From Ligustrum vulgare (Eukaryota; Streptophyta; Magnoliopsida; Lamiales; Oleaceae), in assembly GCA_963555705.1 (NCBI GenBank), contig OY743174.1, forward strand, positions 62,704,234 to 62,768,233: a DNA stretch of 64,000 bases. Direction: 5' to 3'. Of this stretch, positions 12,289-23,260 are shown in pieces. Each line of letters begins with the position of its first letter. Positions within the stretch are counted from its first letter, which is position 1. The position numbers and the translations under genes are program-made. Under the pieces are notes generated by a model that did not search any database, had not been told where the DNA came from, and saw nothing but the letters and a program-made list of their open reading frames with translations.

Positions 12289-14452
12289 AAAGTTTAAGTA
12301 ACGATTGACAATAATTTAGGGACCGATGTGTAAATTTTATAAGCCCAGAATTTTTGGTATGCAATTACCCGGAAATCTGCCATGGTAATTAAGGAGAAAT
12401 TTTATGTTATGGGAAAGTCAAATGAAACTTTATGAAATTGGTGTAATCATTTCACTAATTTGATATAATTAACATTAATTTCTTTACCACCTTTTACGTC
12501 AAATTAATGTGTTCATATATATATTTGACATGTGTTTATAGATTTAAGTAAAAAAGAGCATCTTGTGCAAAGCGGTTCCAATTAGAATTATTATTATACT
12601 CCTAATAAACCTCAACATAACTTAATGGAAGCAAATTACCCCTTTGACTGGTGAAGTGACGTGCGTGATTTCAGCCATTTCCAATTCAAATTACTTTACT
12701 TTTCACTATAAATATAACTAATTTCCATGGACAAAAGGCACCCACACACAAGTGCACTTACATACATTCTTTTTGAAGAAAAAGTAGTAAAATATCCGTT
12801 CAAAGTAATTTGGTAAAGGATCGTTCGGAAGTTGATTTCCTTCTTTTGTATAACCTTACGGTAAGTATGTTTGTCAAGTAGTCTATGAATTTCTCCTATT
12901 ATTTGTTTTAATGCAAAGATCGTAAGTTCTATGAAATCATGTAAGGACCCCAAAATATGTTATGCTAAGAGAGTCGAATTAAGGACTCTAATATGAAACG
13001 GGGTCGGAGATAGTAGTACTACACATTCCATTGTAAGATAAGTATGTTATAATCCTTTTATTAATGCGTGTAATATTAGAAGTTTAGACATCATATTTAT
13101 TGAGATTTTATCTCACTCCTTTCCCATGCCCCCCCTCCCCCCTTACAAGAAATTAATGATTCATGGGGATTGAGCGTGAGATGGCTAGCAACGTGGAATA
13201 CGAAAGGAGACACGCCAAGTTTATTTTTTTAAAATTAAATTCTATTAAATAAGAAATGTCGACTATTGTGTCACATGTTATATTTTATTATGTTTTGTGT
13301 AATTGACTCTTATTGCACACATTGACTAAAATTATCAATTTCAATCGATTGTATTTTTGTCCTCAAGATATGGTTCTTAGTGGCACTTGAATCTTAGAAA
13401 TTTGGGACGTCACAATTATAGTTCAGGGGTGTATCCTTCTTTGAGATCTGAACGAAACAAAAAGACAGAATCAATCAGATTAAGCATGGAAAAGAGCATT
13501 CTGTCTATGTTGCAACAAGTTAATCAACCCTTCTTTGCGATCTGAACGAAACAAAATGTTGCTTCTGTCATTGTCAAAACAAATTTAGGCACATATTTCT
13601 AATTTATGTAAAATTTGTTCTGATTTCATATCAACTTGTAGCTAACTCAGACTTTAAATTCTATTGCAGCATCTTTAGATTCCTCGTCACAGACAGGAAA
13701 TGCAAACTGTGGGGATTGGCGGGACAAGATTTTCCAAAAGGTACTCCATTAAGTCAGTTATCTTTTCTGTCTAGTTAATCTTATGATACCTATTTTCGGC
13801 TAACATGTGCACGCTATTACCCTTTTGTTAACGTTTTTATGGAATCTGAAGTTAATATACTATACTTGCAGATCAGATCCATGAACGATATGTATTTTCC
13901 TGAATTAAATGAAATGTACCAGAAAATGGCTGCTAAGTTACAACAGGTAAGATTTTAGTTTAGAAGAATGTTATATTTTAATTCAATCTTTAAAGTGAAC
14001 CCCACCATACTTTTCCTGGGGATGAAGTTATGGTATAGAATAGTCCTAGAGAGCAATATTCCTGCGTGCTAATGTCCTCTACTAAATTAATTTGTTGTTT
14101 AACATTGCAGCATGATTCTCTTCCTCAACAGCCTAAGAATGAACAACTCGAAAAACTCAAATTTTTTAAGTTTATGCTGGAGCGCCTTATTCTGTTTTTG
14201 CGAATTTCAAAGAATGAAGTTCAACATAATCACAAGGAGAAGATTATTGCAGTTGAGAAGAGGATTATTAATATTCTTAATTCAAATAGGCCCCGGAAGC
14301 CTGTTTCTTTTATGCCGCAAGGGCAGCTTTCCCAGTCTCACTTGCATAATTTGCAACAGCCGCTGCCGCCACAATCTCATATTTCTCAAATGCATTCCAG
14401 TGAGAATCATATGAATTCGCAGATGCATCCTGTGAATGGAGTTGAATCATAA
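7877..14452 (+). CDS. Short MED15-like Mediator tail subunit, KIX domain plus adjacent region
   Basis: Six exons join in one frame with GT-AG borders: 7877-7992, 9585-9696, 9840-9963, 13670-13740, 13872-13946 and 14111-14452, totalling 840 bases (279 residues). The start is ATG 7877 (MSNWSAIWALDQDMG). Residues about 21-105 form a KIX domain: DWRTQLPEDSRQRIVNK, LKRHLPFSGQEGLQELKKIA, then SDYLRRISLKMLTM. MED15 subunits use KIX to bind activators and link them to RNA polymerase II in the nucleus. The rest includes DWRDKIFQK, ELNEMYQKMAAKLQQ and FKFMLERLILFL, as in plant MED15, then a Gln-rich end and TAA. Full plant MED15 is over 1000 residues, so this is a short paralogue. Intron 3 holds a duplicated segment and a solo LTR. 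Expression is unknown. Confidence 0.78.
8960..9190 (+). repeat. Imperfect tandem duplication in intron 1 of the MED15-like gene
   Basis: The phrase 'actaaatttga...aagttggtgtattggcatg...gaaatttgcta...ggattca...atcttgaacat' occurs twice about 110 bp apart. A single copy is found in the related intron near 34120-34200, so the doubling is specific to this copy. Confidence 0.7.
10540..11180 (+). repeat. Duplicate of the MED15-like 3' flank, inside intron 3 (partner 14485-15120)
   Basis: Shares long stretches with 14485-15120: 'gataaatgttgc'-like sequence, 'agaatacagagggctcaagggg', 'aaaaccttaatcacaagcttg' and 'attggatgtgtgaatggatatgg'. A shorter version lies at about 35290-35400. In all three places it follows MED15-type exons, so it looks like the old 3' region of the gene. 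Its position before exons 4-6 suggests that a truncated copy (exons 1-3 plus 3' region) was joined to a copy that kept exons 4-6. Confidence 0.75.
12135..13414 (+). mobile_element. Solo LTR in intron 3 of the MED15-like gene
   Basis: The sequence begins TGTAACACCCCG and ends GGGACGTCACA, a TG...CA pair, and is flanked by the 5-bp duplication ATTAT (12130-12134 and 13415-13419). The length is 1280 bp. TGTAACACCC starts are common among plant gypsy LTRs. A TATA-like CACTATAAATATAAC lies at about 12703-12717. Nothing internal to a retrotransposon is present, so this is most simply a solo LTR left by recombination between two LTRs. Confidence 0.82.
12203..12285. repeat. (AT)n microsatellite
   Basis: About 80 bases of nearly pure alternating TA inside the solo LTR. 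Shorter TA runs lie at about 33438-33452, 51181-51220 and 53600-53611. Confidence 0.95.
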
Positions 14453-14484
14453 TCCACAGCAGGTCACCATTTTTTATTCATAGC

Positions 14485-15120
14485 CTGATATAAATGTTGC
14501 TTACAGCATTTTTTTATTTTATGTAATCGTGTAACTAATTTATGTTGTTTTATGTAACAGTTTTGTAAGAGCAGAATACAGAGGGCTCAAGGGGATGGAA
14601 GGAGGACTGGAGTGTAGTTGTGATTAAGAAAACCTTAATCACAAGCTTGATATATAATTAAAAATAAATAAATGCAATTGTTCCGACTTTAAATTTGAAA
14701 CTATTTATTTGTTATGTATTTGGGTTTTTTTCACTTGATAGTGTAATTTGGAATCCAACAATATTTTATTGGACGTGTGAATGGATATGGCATTGGCTTC
14801 CCAACCTTTCTTATTGATCTTTGCCTCCCCCAACAATTCAACTACGTTTGATTGGGTCTTCACGTGGCGAAATCCATTAGTTTGACTAGAAGTCGACAAA
14901 AAAAAAAAAAAAAATCGGAATCGAGAAAATCGAACCGAAATCAATCGGTTCTCAAAATCATAATCGAAAATTGAAAGTAAAATTAACTTGAGTAATTATC
15001 TAATTTTTTCTTGTTATTTTATAAGTAGCAACTTGCTTTTTCTGAGTTTTGAGTAAGTTTTTTTGTTGTTTCTTCGTTGGATTGCGGTTTTTTTTTTTTT
15101 TTTTCAATTATGAAACTATT
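14485..15120 (+). repeat. 3' flank of the MED15-like gene (partner 10540-11180)
   Basis: Directly follows the stop codon region. It contains the same landmarks as 10540-11180 in the same order, including 'gtgattaagaaaaccttaatcacaagc', a short inverted repeat (GATTAAG...CTTAATC) that could fold in the RNA. It probably includes the 3' untranslated region. Confidence 0.7.
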
Positions 15121-15504
15121 TTTCAAGTTTTAATGTTTATTTATTTACTTTTGTAAATTGACTTGCTATTTTTTTATGTATATTTACGTGTTTTTCAATT
15201 TTTTTTCCAATTTAGCTTTTGTTTTTACATACATTTAGGCATTTGCATCAAATTCAAAATTTTTTAATAAGAATCGAACAAAAATCGAAATCAACTATTT
15301 GCTCAATTCTTGGGGTTGAATAGAATCGAATCAAAATCGAACCAAAAGTAAAGTTGATATATTGTAGATACTCTGTATATTGATGTTTAGGACTCTGTTT
15401 GATATTTAACATTAGAGAGATTTAAACAACTATTTGATTGTAATGAGTGTTAATTGAAAAATATGTAATAATAATATTGTTTGTAATATTATATAATTTC
15501 ATTC

Positions 15505-16520
15505 TTCTTTTTTTAGAAAAATACCGAATTTCAGGACAAGTAAAATATTTTTTATTAATTTGATTAATTGTGTGAACCTTATATCTAGCGACGTTGGAGA
15601 GAGAATGTAATTAATAAATTAATTTAATTAATTTTGATAATCTTAATTTTAGGGATGTTGTTTACATTAAAAATAAATTAATAATTATGAAAGTTACAAT
15701 TAATCAAATAAAAACATTATTGCAACAGATATTACAAATTTGAAGTGATTACTGAGCATTACAGATGTTGTAATGATATGTATTTCATTACTAAATGAGA
15801 CATTACAAATTTTGTAACTTAGGATTGTCATATACATATGATCATATTGATATAAATCATAATTCCTCGTGGAATGACATTGCATTACACAGATTGTAAA
15901 TTTTGGCAACGAAATATCACATAGTTCATTCATATCGTGTAACCTTAATTTTTGGACACATTACATACCATGTAACTAAATGTTGTAATATAATAATGTA
16001 ATGTTAAATCATATCATGTGGTAATATAATCATATAGTGTTAAATGAATTACACTTTATTGCACGTATTGTAATGGTTGATAACTAAGTATTACAGAGTA
16101 CATTGCATATTGTGTATATTATAGATGATATATAACCATATTATAATATAATCATATAAGAATTACACTTTATTATACAAATAGTAATACTCGGTAATCA
16201 CAATGCATATCATTTAGTAATGAAATGCTGATGCATATCATTAACACATCTGTAATGCTCAGTAATCACTTCAAATTTATAATATCTATGTAGTAATGTT
16301 TTTATTTGATAAATTGTAACTTCTATAATTATTAGCCAATTTTCAATGTAAACCACATTCCTAAAATTAAGGTTACCATAATTAATTAATTTAATTAATT
16401 ATTTAATTTCATTTTATCTCCAACATACCTAAATACAAGGTTCTCATATTAATCAAATTAATTAATAAAAAATACATTATCTCTCCTCTCCCAAAATTCA
16501 GCACTTTTCTAAAATTGGGT
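15505..16520. mobile_element. Fold-back (long terminal inverted repeat) element
   Basis: 15505-15790 is matched by the reverse complement of about 16215-16520. Paired landmarks are 'ttttttattaatttgattaat' with 'attaatcaaattaattaataaaaaa', 'ttagggatgttgtttacatt' with 'aatgtaaaccacattcctaa', and 'gaagtgattactgagcattaca' with 'tgtaatgctcagtaatcacttc'. The middle 400 bp repeats 'attaca' and 'tgtaat' words. No ORF is convincing. It may be a fold-back or MULE-type non-autonomous element; the target duplication was not identified. Confidence 0.75.
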
Positions 16521-16523
16521 TTT

Positions 16524-16541
16524 GGGGGGGGGGGGGGGGGG
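16524..16541. repeat. Poly(G) run of 18 bases
   Basis: An uninterrupted G homopolymer directly beside the right arm of the fold-back element. Homopolymer length is prone to sequencing error. Confidence 0.9.
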
Positions 16542-16774
16542 AGTTCTTAGGTTAGGGGGTACCTTCGTATATAAAAAAAAATGTCTTTGTTTGGTAGGAA
16601 TTAAAATTTAGATTTTAATTTAAATTAAAGTCAACAATAAATTTAACCACTTATTTCATGAGAGTGATCACTTTTCAATAATACATTTAATCATTTTTTA
16701 ATTAAAATTTACTAAAAATTCAATTTTAATCTTCACCAATTCAAAGCTAAATAGCAAAAAGAAATATACCCACC

Positions 16775-17280
16775 ATTACTACATTGGCCCTATTTGATAT
16801 CAAACATTTTTCATGGAAAAAAATTCTATTTTCCAATTTTTGCATCGTTTGATTGTCTAAATTTTTCATAGAATTCAAGTTCAAACTTTTCTTGAAATCC
16901 GTTATTTTCATTGATTTTGATGAATTTCTTTTCTTGGCACTTGGGAATTGGTTTTCCACCTAAGGTTAGGTGGAAGATTGTTTTCGCCTCATTTGATCAT
17001 TTTTGCCATTGTTACTTGACTTATTTTTTTCTAGAAATTAACATCATTATTATCAAATACAAATGTATGAAAAATTTTAAAAATAAAAAATTTGATTGAA
17101 ATAAAAAAAATTTCCTTTATTTTTCATGGAAAATAATGTCAATCAAACAACAAAACTTTAAAAATTCTCTACTTTTTCTATATAGAAAATTAAGCTAGTT
17201 AAACTAATTAAACTTTCAATTTCCAGGAATTCAATTACTTGAAATTCGTTTTCTTTCCATCCAAATTCCACCATCACACT
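16775..17280. repeat. Dispersed repeat shared in inverse orientation with about 36660-37135
   Basis: 'aataatgtcaatcaaacaacaaaa' here corresponds to 'ttttgttgtttgattgacattatt' near 36755-36780, with further paired words such as 'catggaaaa' and 'gaaattcaa'. Short ORFs on both strands have no recognisable domain. It looks like a non-autonomous transposon family. Confidence 0.4.
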
Positions 17281-17758
17281 CAAACGGATCCAAACTCAAA
17301 AATAAATAAAACGCGCATATACATATAATATTATGCTAAGAGCTTGTTTGGCCCTTGTATTTAAAATCTCATTTTCTCCTAATTATTTTCAATTACATTA
17401 GCACAACAAATAATTTTACACATTGAACCATAATTTATTTTACCTTATAAGTTATAATCACATATTCCTTAAATTTGGAAAAAAAAAATTACGAAATATA
17501 TTCTAAAAAAATCTATCAGATAGAGAACAATTTAGTTGTGTGAACATATTTTGCATACAAGAAAGGAAAAAAATACATAATTAAGGGGTTTACAAACACA
17601 AATTTCAAAAATAAGACAAAACCTATATATATATATATATCCAAAAATCATGTTTTAATTAATATTAATTAATTATGTTATTTAATTAAAAATATTTTAT
17701 TAATTATGCATATTAAGGCACAACATTGCATAATTTTCATGTCACAAACACATCTTTT

Positions 17759-17990
17759 AGGGCACAAGTTTCACAAATGATTTTAAGGTCACAAATTACA
17801 AAATCATTAGGTCACACAAATGTCAAATTAGTCAATTCCTACTTTTTTCTAGATCACAGTGTATTAAATTGTTAGGACACAAGTTTCAGATCTGATTTTA
17901 AGATCATAAATTACTAAATCATTAGGCTACACAAATGTCAAATTAGTCAGTCCCGACATTATTCTAGGTCACAACGTATTAAATTATTAT
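17759..17990 (+). repeat. Two-copy tandem repeat, about 115-bp unit
   Basis: Each unit reads like 'gcacaagtttca...gattttaag.tca.aaattac.aaatcattagg...cacaaatgtcaaattagtca...ctag.tcaca..gtattaaatt'. Two copies differ at about one base in ten and a degraded third may begin near 17994. No coding sense. Confidence 0.75.
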
Positions 17991-17999
17991 TAGCGCACA

Positions 18000-18490
18000 A
18001 TTGACTAATAATTATCAAGTCACAACATATCAAGAGAGCACCCACTCATCACCACTAGTCCACCACCATCGTCTCAACTCTGCCGCCGCCGCCGCCCCCT
18101 CCCAACGCCGACGCAGCCTCGACGCACATAACAAAACAAAAAAAAAAAGAGAGAAAAGAGAAAAGAAACTGATGTTGCAGAACATCTCTTGAAACCCATC
18201 ACCACGTAGCACCGGACGACACCATCATTTACGTCCTAACGCTCCCCAACCAAAAAATATATGTATAAAAAAAGAAGAATAAGAAGACAAGAAACTGCTG
18301 CTGCAAAACCACCCACAACCAGTCAACCACCACATAACCATCACCACCACCCCAACATTCGGCACTGCAATCCAAAATAATCGCCTCAGATCCCTGAGAT
18401 CCACCGATCCGCCACCACTTACATCACAAATCCACAACCACTGCAACACTGCACAGCCCTAACGCCAACACAATCTCCACCTACACCACA

Positions 18491-18525
<35 letters not shown>

Positions 18526-18938
18526 AAAACGTAAGCGTGATGCCGCCGTGCATACTTCCATCACAGTGGCGTCGGCGCTGCCTCGTTTCAAGTAGTGAGC
18601 TGCTGTAACTTGAAAATTGCTCCGCCAGCGACGTTGGGTGTGATTTTGGAGGACAGGTAGAGGTGCTAAGATGGTTAACGGTCGGGTTAGGAGAGATTGA
18701 CTGGTTTGAAATTGGATTTGTAGAAATATAGAGAGAATAATTAGGGTTTGAAGTTGTATTGTGTGACGGGTTGAATAATTAATTTAATTTTAGATTATGC
18801 AAATTTAATTAATTAATTATTAAAATCTTAATAGAATCTAAAATTTGAATTTATTTAGGTTTCACCTCATTTTTGAATTTGGATCTTTAAATGTAGAGGT
18901 GAGTGTAATTTCCACTACAAGAAATGGATGGAAATAGG
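18000..18938. other. Gene-free stretch with C-rich section and (GA)n
   Basis: 18040-18480 is rich in CCACC and GCCGCC words, and ORFs on either strand look compositional (Arg, Ala or Ser-rich) with no domain. A (GA)n microsatellite lies at 18494-18522. It might be an exonised 5' region of a lost gene or an LTR interior; nothing decides this. Confidence 0.4.
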
Positions 18939-19232
18939 TAGGCCTGGGCATTTGGACGGGTCGGGTCAATTCCTACCCAAAACCGACTTGACCCAAAAAA
19001 TTTGATTTTTTCTTTTCTCCGAACTCGACCCGACCCGAATTAGGTCGGGAGGGTCACTTTAAAAATAACAATAATATAAACAACATTTTTTCCATTCTAA
19101 TTTCTAACAGAAACACACTAAACCAAAAGGCAAGAAGTGATTCTCTTAACAAACGAGAAGAAAATAGCTAGGAATAGAGGTTGGTGTAGGGGTGGATGAG
19201 AAGAATGTTGATAAAGGGAATGTTGTCTTGCA

Positions 19233-19380
19233 AGAAATGGTTAAGCAGGCGACAACAATAGACACAATACACCAAGCACGGAAGAGATTTGTTGGGGTTC
19301 GAAAACGACAAGAAATGGTTAAGGAGGCGGCAGCAATAGACACAATACACGAGCACGGAAGAGATTTGTTGGGGTTCGTC
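19233..19380 (+). repeat. 75-bp tandem duplication inside the hAT-like element
   Basis: 'caagaaatggttaag.aggcg.ca..aatagacacaatacac....cacggaagagatttgttggggttcg' occurs twice in a row with few differences. Both copies stay open in one frame (MVKQATTIDTIH and MVKEAAAIDTIH), so it could be captured coding sequence, but no family is recognised. Confidence 0.8.
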
Positions 19381-19894
19381 AACGGCTATTAGGGCGGTGG
19401 GTGGCGGAGATAAAGGATACTATTCAGAAAATAAGGGTAGCTTGCCTACTTTGAGGGGAAAATACTCGAACAAATTTTTGGCCTCGTTAGGGGTGAACAC
19501 GGTTTGGTTTGGACGATTTTTGACAAAAATTCAAATCAAACTATTTAAAGCGGGTTGTAATTTTTTCAACCCAACCCAAACCATTTCATTTTTTAAATCA
19601 AACCAAACCTTTTTTTGCGGTTTACTAATGGCGCAAAATGAGGAAAAAAATCCTAAAATTTGTATGTTGATTCGGACAAGTAGCACCACTAAATGGTTTT
19701 TATTTTGGTAAATCATAGTATCCGTTGCTAAATTTTCATGCAATTCTACTTATCTCATGTGAAGAAAAACTTGTTAAGGTTATCTAGAGATGTCGATTCT
19801 AAAACTAGAAATGTGGTAGATCTTAAACTAGAAGGGATTCATCATGACAACACAATATTGATTATTTGATATTGACTTTCGCATATATGTTCAG

Positions 19895-19987
19895 ATGTTT
19901 ACAGAGGAGGCAACAGAACTTGTGGGACCCCCATTAAGAGGAGCACTAGTTGGTTTGCCAGGCTTCAGTGGTTTCTTGACTGAGTAA
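19895..19987 (+). pseudogene. Possible captured terminal exon, 30 codons
   Basis: After an acceptor-like TTCAG at 19890-19894 the frame reads MFTEEATELVGPP, then GLPGFSGFL and a TAA stop. The composition is protein-like and unlike the A+T-rich surroundings. I do not recognise the family with confidence. It may be the last exon of a nuclear gene captured by the hAT-like element, or chance. Confidence 0.3.
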
Positions 19988-20295
19988 CGCAAAAGGCTCT
20001 AAGAACTGCTTGTTAATTGAGCAGCTATTTTTTGCTCTACAGTGTTTTTATGTTATGCTTAAACTTTAGGTTCTACATTAATTGCCTCTAAGTTTTATAT
20101 TAGATTCTAGCATCTAAGTTGTTTATTTCTTGAATGCATAAAAAATAGATTATGCATGAAATTATGTCATAAAAATTATGGAGATAATCATATTTGTGTG
20201 TAAATTTATTGATATCTTTATACATAGTTGGAATAACGAGTTGACTGCTGCTTCCTCCTCTGCTGATCATCTTATCCACAGTAGAAGAAGCTCGC

Positions 20296-20338
<43 letters not shown>

Positions 20339-20520
20339 GGTTTAGGTTTTGTTTAAATGAAATGAAAATGTATTGGTTTTGTGATATAAACCGGTCCGAC
20401 CCAATTTGAAAAATCTACCCGACCCGACTTTGTAAATAAATCGAACTGGAGCCGACCCGAATAGGTTCGGTTCGGGTTAGTGCTTTGGTTTCGGGTTCTT
20501 GGGCCCGAGCCTAGAAATAT

Positions 20521-20680
20521 GATGAGTGGTGGACGGGAAATGATTACTAAAAGATGAGTAAGCAACGAGAAATGTGTAATGGTACGGTGAGCGAAATAGG
20601 ATGAGTGATGGACAGGAAATGATTACTAAAAGATGAGTAAGCAACAAGAAATGTGTAATGGTACGGTGAGCAAGTAGAAA
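20521..20680. repeat. 79-bp tandem duplication
   Basis: 'gatgagtg.tggac.ggaaatgattactaaaagatgagtaagcaac' to 'ggtacggtgagc' is repeated twice directly after the hAT-like element, with only a few mismatches. Confidence 0.85.
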
Positions 20681-20825
20681 TACAGGGAACATTCATTAAA
20701 ATTAGGGGTTCTTAGTTAAATAGGTTTGGTATACAATAAGTTTAGTAAAATAGATCTTTCTGTTGAAATGTCCAAATTACCCTTAATGAAAATGATTGTT
20801 TAATTTGCAAGATATATCCTCAATC

Positions 20826-21018
20826 TTAGTCAGGTTGATTTAATTCAGGGCTTCTGATTATATTTATATTTTTTAATTTTTTAAGTTCTTTTAAAAATGT
20901 TCTATATTGTAATAATTTTTTAAAAGATATAGGATAATCTTTTTTAGTTATATATCCTAATGTTATTCCTTCTGAAACTTCATCTTCTATATCTTCGTAT
21001 TCTTCTATAATTTTATGA
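20826..21018 (-). pseudogene. Distal end of the viral small-ORF cluster
   Basis: Below the solo LTR the minus strand encodes an acidic, helical stretch (IIEEYEDIEDEV, then TKKDYPISFKKLL) ending RSPELNQPD before a stop near 20826. On the other side of the LTR, minus-strand codons (IHFVGQSKLKEIYEDIDYAIL) lead up to the insertion, so the LTR probably split one ORF. I do not recognise the protein. Base composition matches the rest of the viral region, and it ends where that composition ends. Confidence 0.4.
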
Positions 21019-21023
21019 ACTAT

Positions 21024-22583
21024 TGTTGTGAGAATATCGCAAGTGTACGATATCGCTAACAAGTAATAAAAGTGGACTTTTGAATCCAGGTTGTCGATCC
21101 CACGAGGACTAGTTAATTCGTTATAAATTTACTTCAATTCTAAAATTCCTAAACTAAAACAAAAACAAACTAAGAAAATAGAATGCAAAATAATCCAAAA
21201 ACGACAATAAAATTGAGAATAAATGAAATAAATAATGCAATTAAAATGAAAATAGAAAATTAAACTAAAAGCAATTAATAAAAGCAAGAAACAAAGTGGT
21301 GGGATTTCTAGCAATTGAATGAATATCGGGACTAACGATTTCAAAATAACGTTCTATCTTAATTTCTCATCTCAAGTTGTTTTCTAAAATTGTATTTGGT
21401 CGAATTCATGCATATATCTAATTTACCTCTCTCGAGTTCAAATTAGATCTATTTAACTAAGTCAACCATGTATCTCTACAGCGGGTCAGAGTTCTCCTTA
21501 GCTAAATGCATGAAATTTCCTAGGAATTCATAAGTGACCACAAGCAACCACAAATTCATATTTCTATCTTTTTGTTGAAATTGTCTAATTTTATTACGTG
21601 ATCTAATTGTTAACTCACATCTCGGATTATGAAAACAACCATTAAATCATGAATTGGTGATCAAGCAATTCAAGCATTAAATGCAATAATAAAATCAATA
21701 CATGAAATAAAAGTACCAACTTGAGAATTAAAATCAAACAAGAAATATTAAATCTATAACGTCAATCCCGATATAAAATTTAGCTATTCATGTTTGTAGA
21801 ATAAAAAGCAATAAATAATAAAAATAAAACTTGAATTTTGAAGAGTAGAAAAATTGTCATCACTTAACACCACCAAAATAAACCAACCGTATGCCTTTCT
21901 TCTTTTTCCACTCCAAGCTTGCTGCCTTTTACTCCAAGCTTGCTGCCTTTTATTCCTCCAAACCTGTTGACAAATGATACCAAGCTGCCAACCACACAAG
22001 GCCAACCAAATTTAATTTGTATATAAATATAAACTTTGTCTCCCTCCCAGCCGTCAACTTCAATTGCAAACCTGTGAATTCCTTCCAATTTTTTTAATTC
22101 TCCCCACATAAATAGCCAACTACCATCAATCAATTCTTTGAAGAAGCCACTATTCATTCCCCAGCCAGTAGCCGTCCCTCTCTCTTTGAAGCTTTCTCAC
22201 ACGGCTCTCTCTTTTTCTGTTTTTTTTTTTTTCAAAAGCTGCGTCCCCCTTTAGCAAATATGTATATATAAAATATATACACAATCCAACCTTAAGCCCA
22301 AATAAAATAAATTATCATTTAAGCCTATCAATTATTTTAAATAAACTAAGTTGGTCATTGAGTCTTCAATTGTACAATTAAGCCCTTGAGTTTCAAAACG
22401 TCTTCAATTAACTCCATTTTTCATCAAATTATTATGTATTTGCTTTAATTTCTCAATTTTCTTGATTTTGGAATAAAACCTGAAATAATGACATTATACA
22501 CAAACTAAGTAGAATTTATTCGAGAAAAAAAATATAATATCCTAATTTCGACAGATAAATAAGTGTATAAAATACACTTATCA
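21024..22583 (-). mobile_element. Solo LTR (Athila-like) inserted in the endogenous virus
   Basis: The 1560-bp insertion is bounded on the minus strand by TGATAAGTG and CTCACAACA, TG...CA, and flanked by ACTAT on both sides (21019-21023 and 22584-22588). The distal part carries 'gtcgatcccacgagga' and 'cgcaagtgtacgatatcg' (plus strand), phrases common in long LTRs of Athila-type gypsy elements. Its start, TGATAAGTG...CACTTAT, resembles that of the element at 1358-3111. No internal domain is present. It gives a relative date: the virus was already integrated. Confidence 0.82.
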
Positions 22584-22798
22584 ACTATATTTATATTTTT
22601 TGTTGTTTCAATAGAATTAAATTATATTCTATTTAGGATAGCATAATCAATATCTTCGTATATCTCTTTTAGTTTAGATTGTCCAACAAAATGTATATTT
22701 TTAGATTTTTCAACAATAGCTGATAAAAATGATTTTTTTTTCTTCTAAATATAGTTTATGATCACAGTTATTAGAAGTTGATGTTTCTGAAGTATCTA

Positions 22799-23240
22799 TT
22801 AATTATCAGGTTGATTATTATACAAGGTTTTTTGGTATAAGTCCATTCTTCGATCTAATAAAATACAGTAGTTTGCAATATATTGTTTGTATTTTTCTAA
22901 AAGTTTATTATATTCTTCAGAAGATATGTTTTTATTTTCCATTTGATTTTTAATATCTTCCATTTTATCTTTTAATTTTTCTAAAAGGTTATCAAGTCCT
23001 TCGATTATATATCCTGGCATTTAGGTTTTGGACTGTATTTGTCATAATTTTATTTTCTAATTCTATTTTAAGCTGTAATATATCAGAATAATCTATAATA
23101 TATTGATCATGATTTTCTAAAAGTATATAATATTGTTCAGATGATTCATCCATATCTATTAATTGAGATATAATGTTATCTATTTTTTCAATTATTCTTT
23201 CTATAAATTGTCTAATCCTTCAATAGTATATCCAGACATT
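22799..23240 (-). pseudogene. Two tandem related small coiled-coil ORFs in the viral region
   Basis: The ORF at 23020-22799 starts MPGYIIEGLDNLLEKL and continues as a heptad-rich helix (MEDIKNQMENKNISSEEYNK). Directly upstream, 23240-23030 starts MSGYTIEGLDNL and then, after stops and a frameshift, keeps a matching pattern (QYYILLENHDQYIIDY against LLEKYKQYIANYCILL). So a small ORF was duplicated in tandem. I cannot name it. Small coiled-coil proteins such as virion-associated proteins do occur in this virus family, but no motif proves that role. Confidence 0.5.
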
Positions 23241-23260
23241 ATAAAACAGAGGTAAATGAT

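Larger units (their letters stand above)
18939..20513. mobile_element. hAT-like non-autonomous element, 1575 bp
   Basis: The left end TAGGCCTGGGC and the reverse complement of the right end, TAGGCTCGGGC, form short imperfect inverted repeats. They are followed by subterminal GGGTCGGGT and GGTTCGGGTT motifs typical of plant hAT ends. Flanks are GAAATAGG (18931-18938) and GAAATATG (20514-20521), an 8-bp duplication with one mismatch, as expected for hAT. No transposase is present. Inside are a second hAT-like terminal motif (about 19487-19640), a 75-bp tandem duplication, an exon-like ORF and a (CT)n run at about 20300-20334. Confidence 0.6.

Noticed and set aside
14112..14414. 100-codon ORF overlapping the last MED15-like exon in another frame
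   Set aside because: The in-frame exon 14111-14452 matches MED15; the other frame is its shadow.
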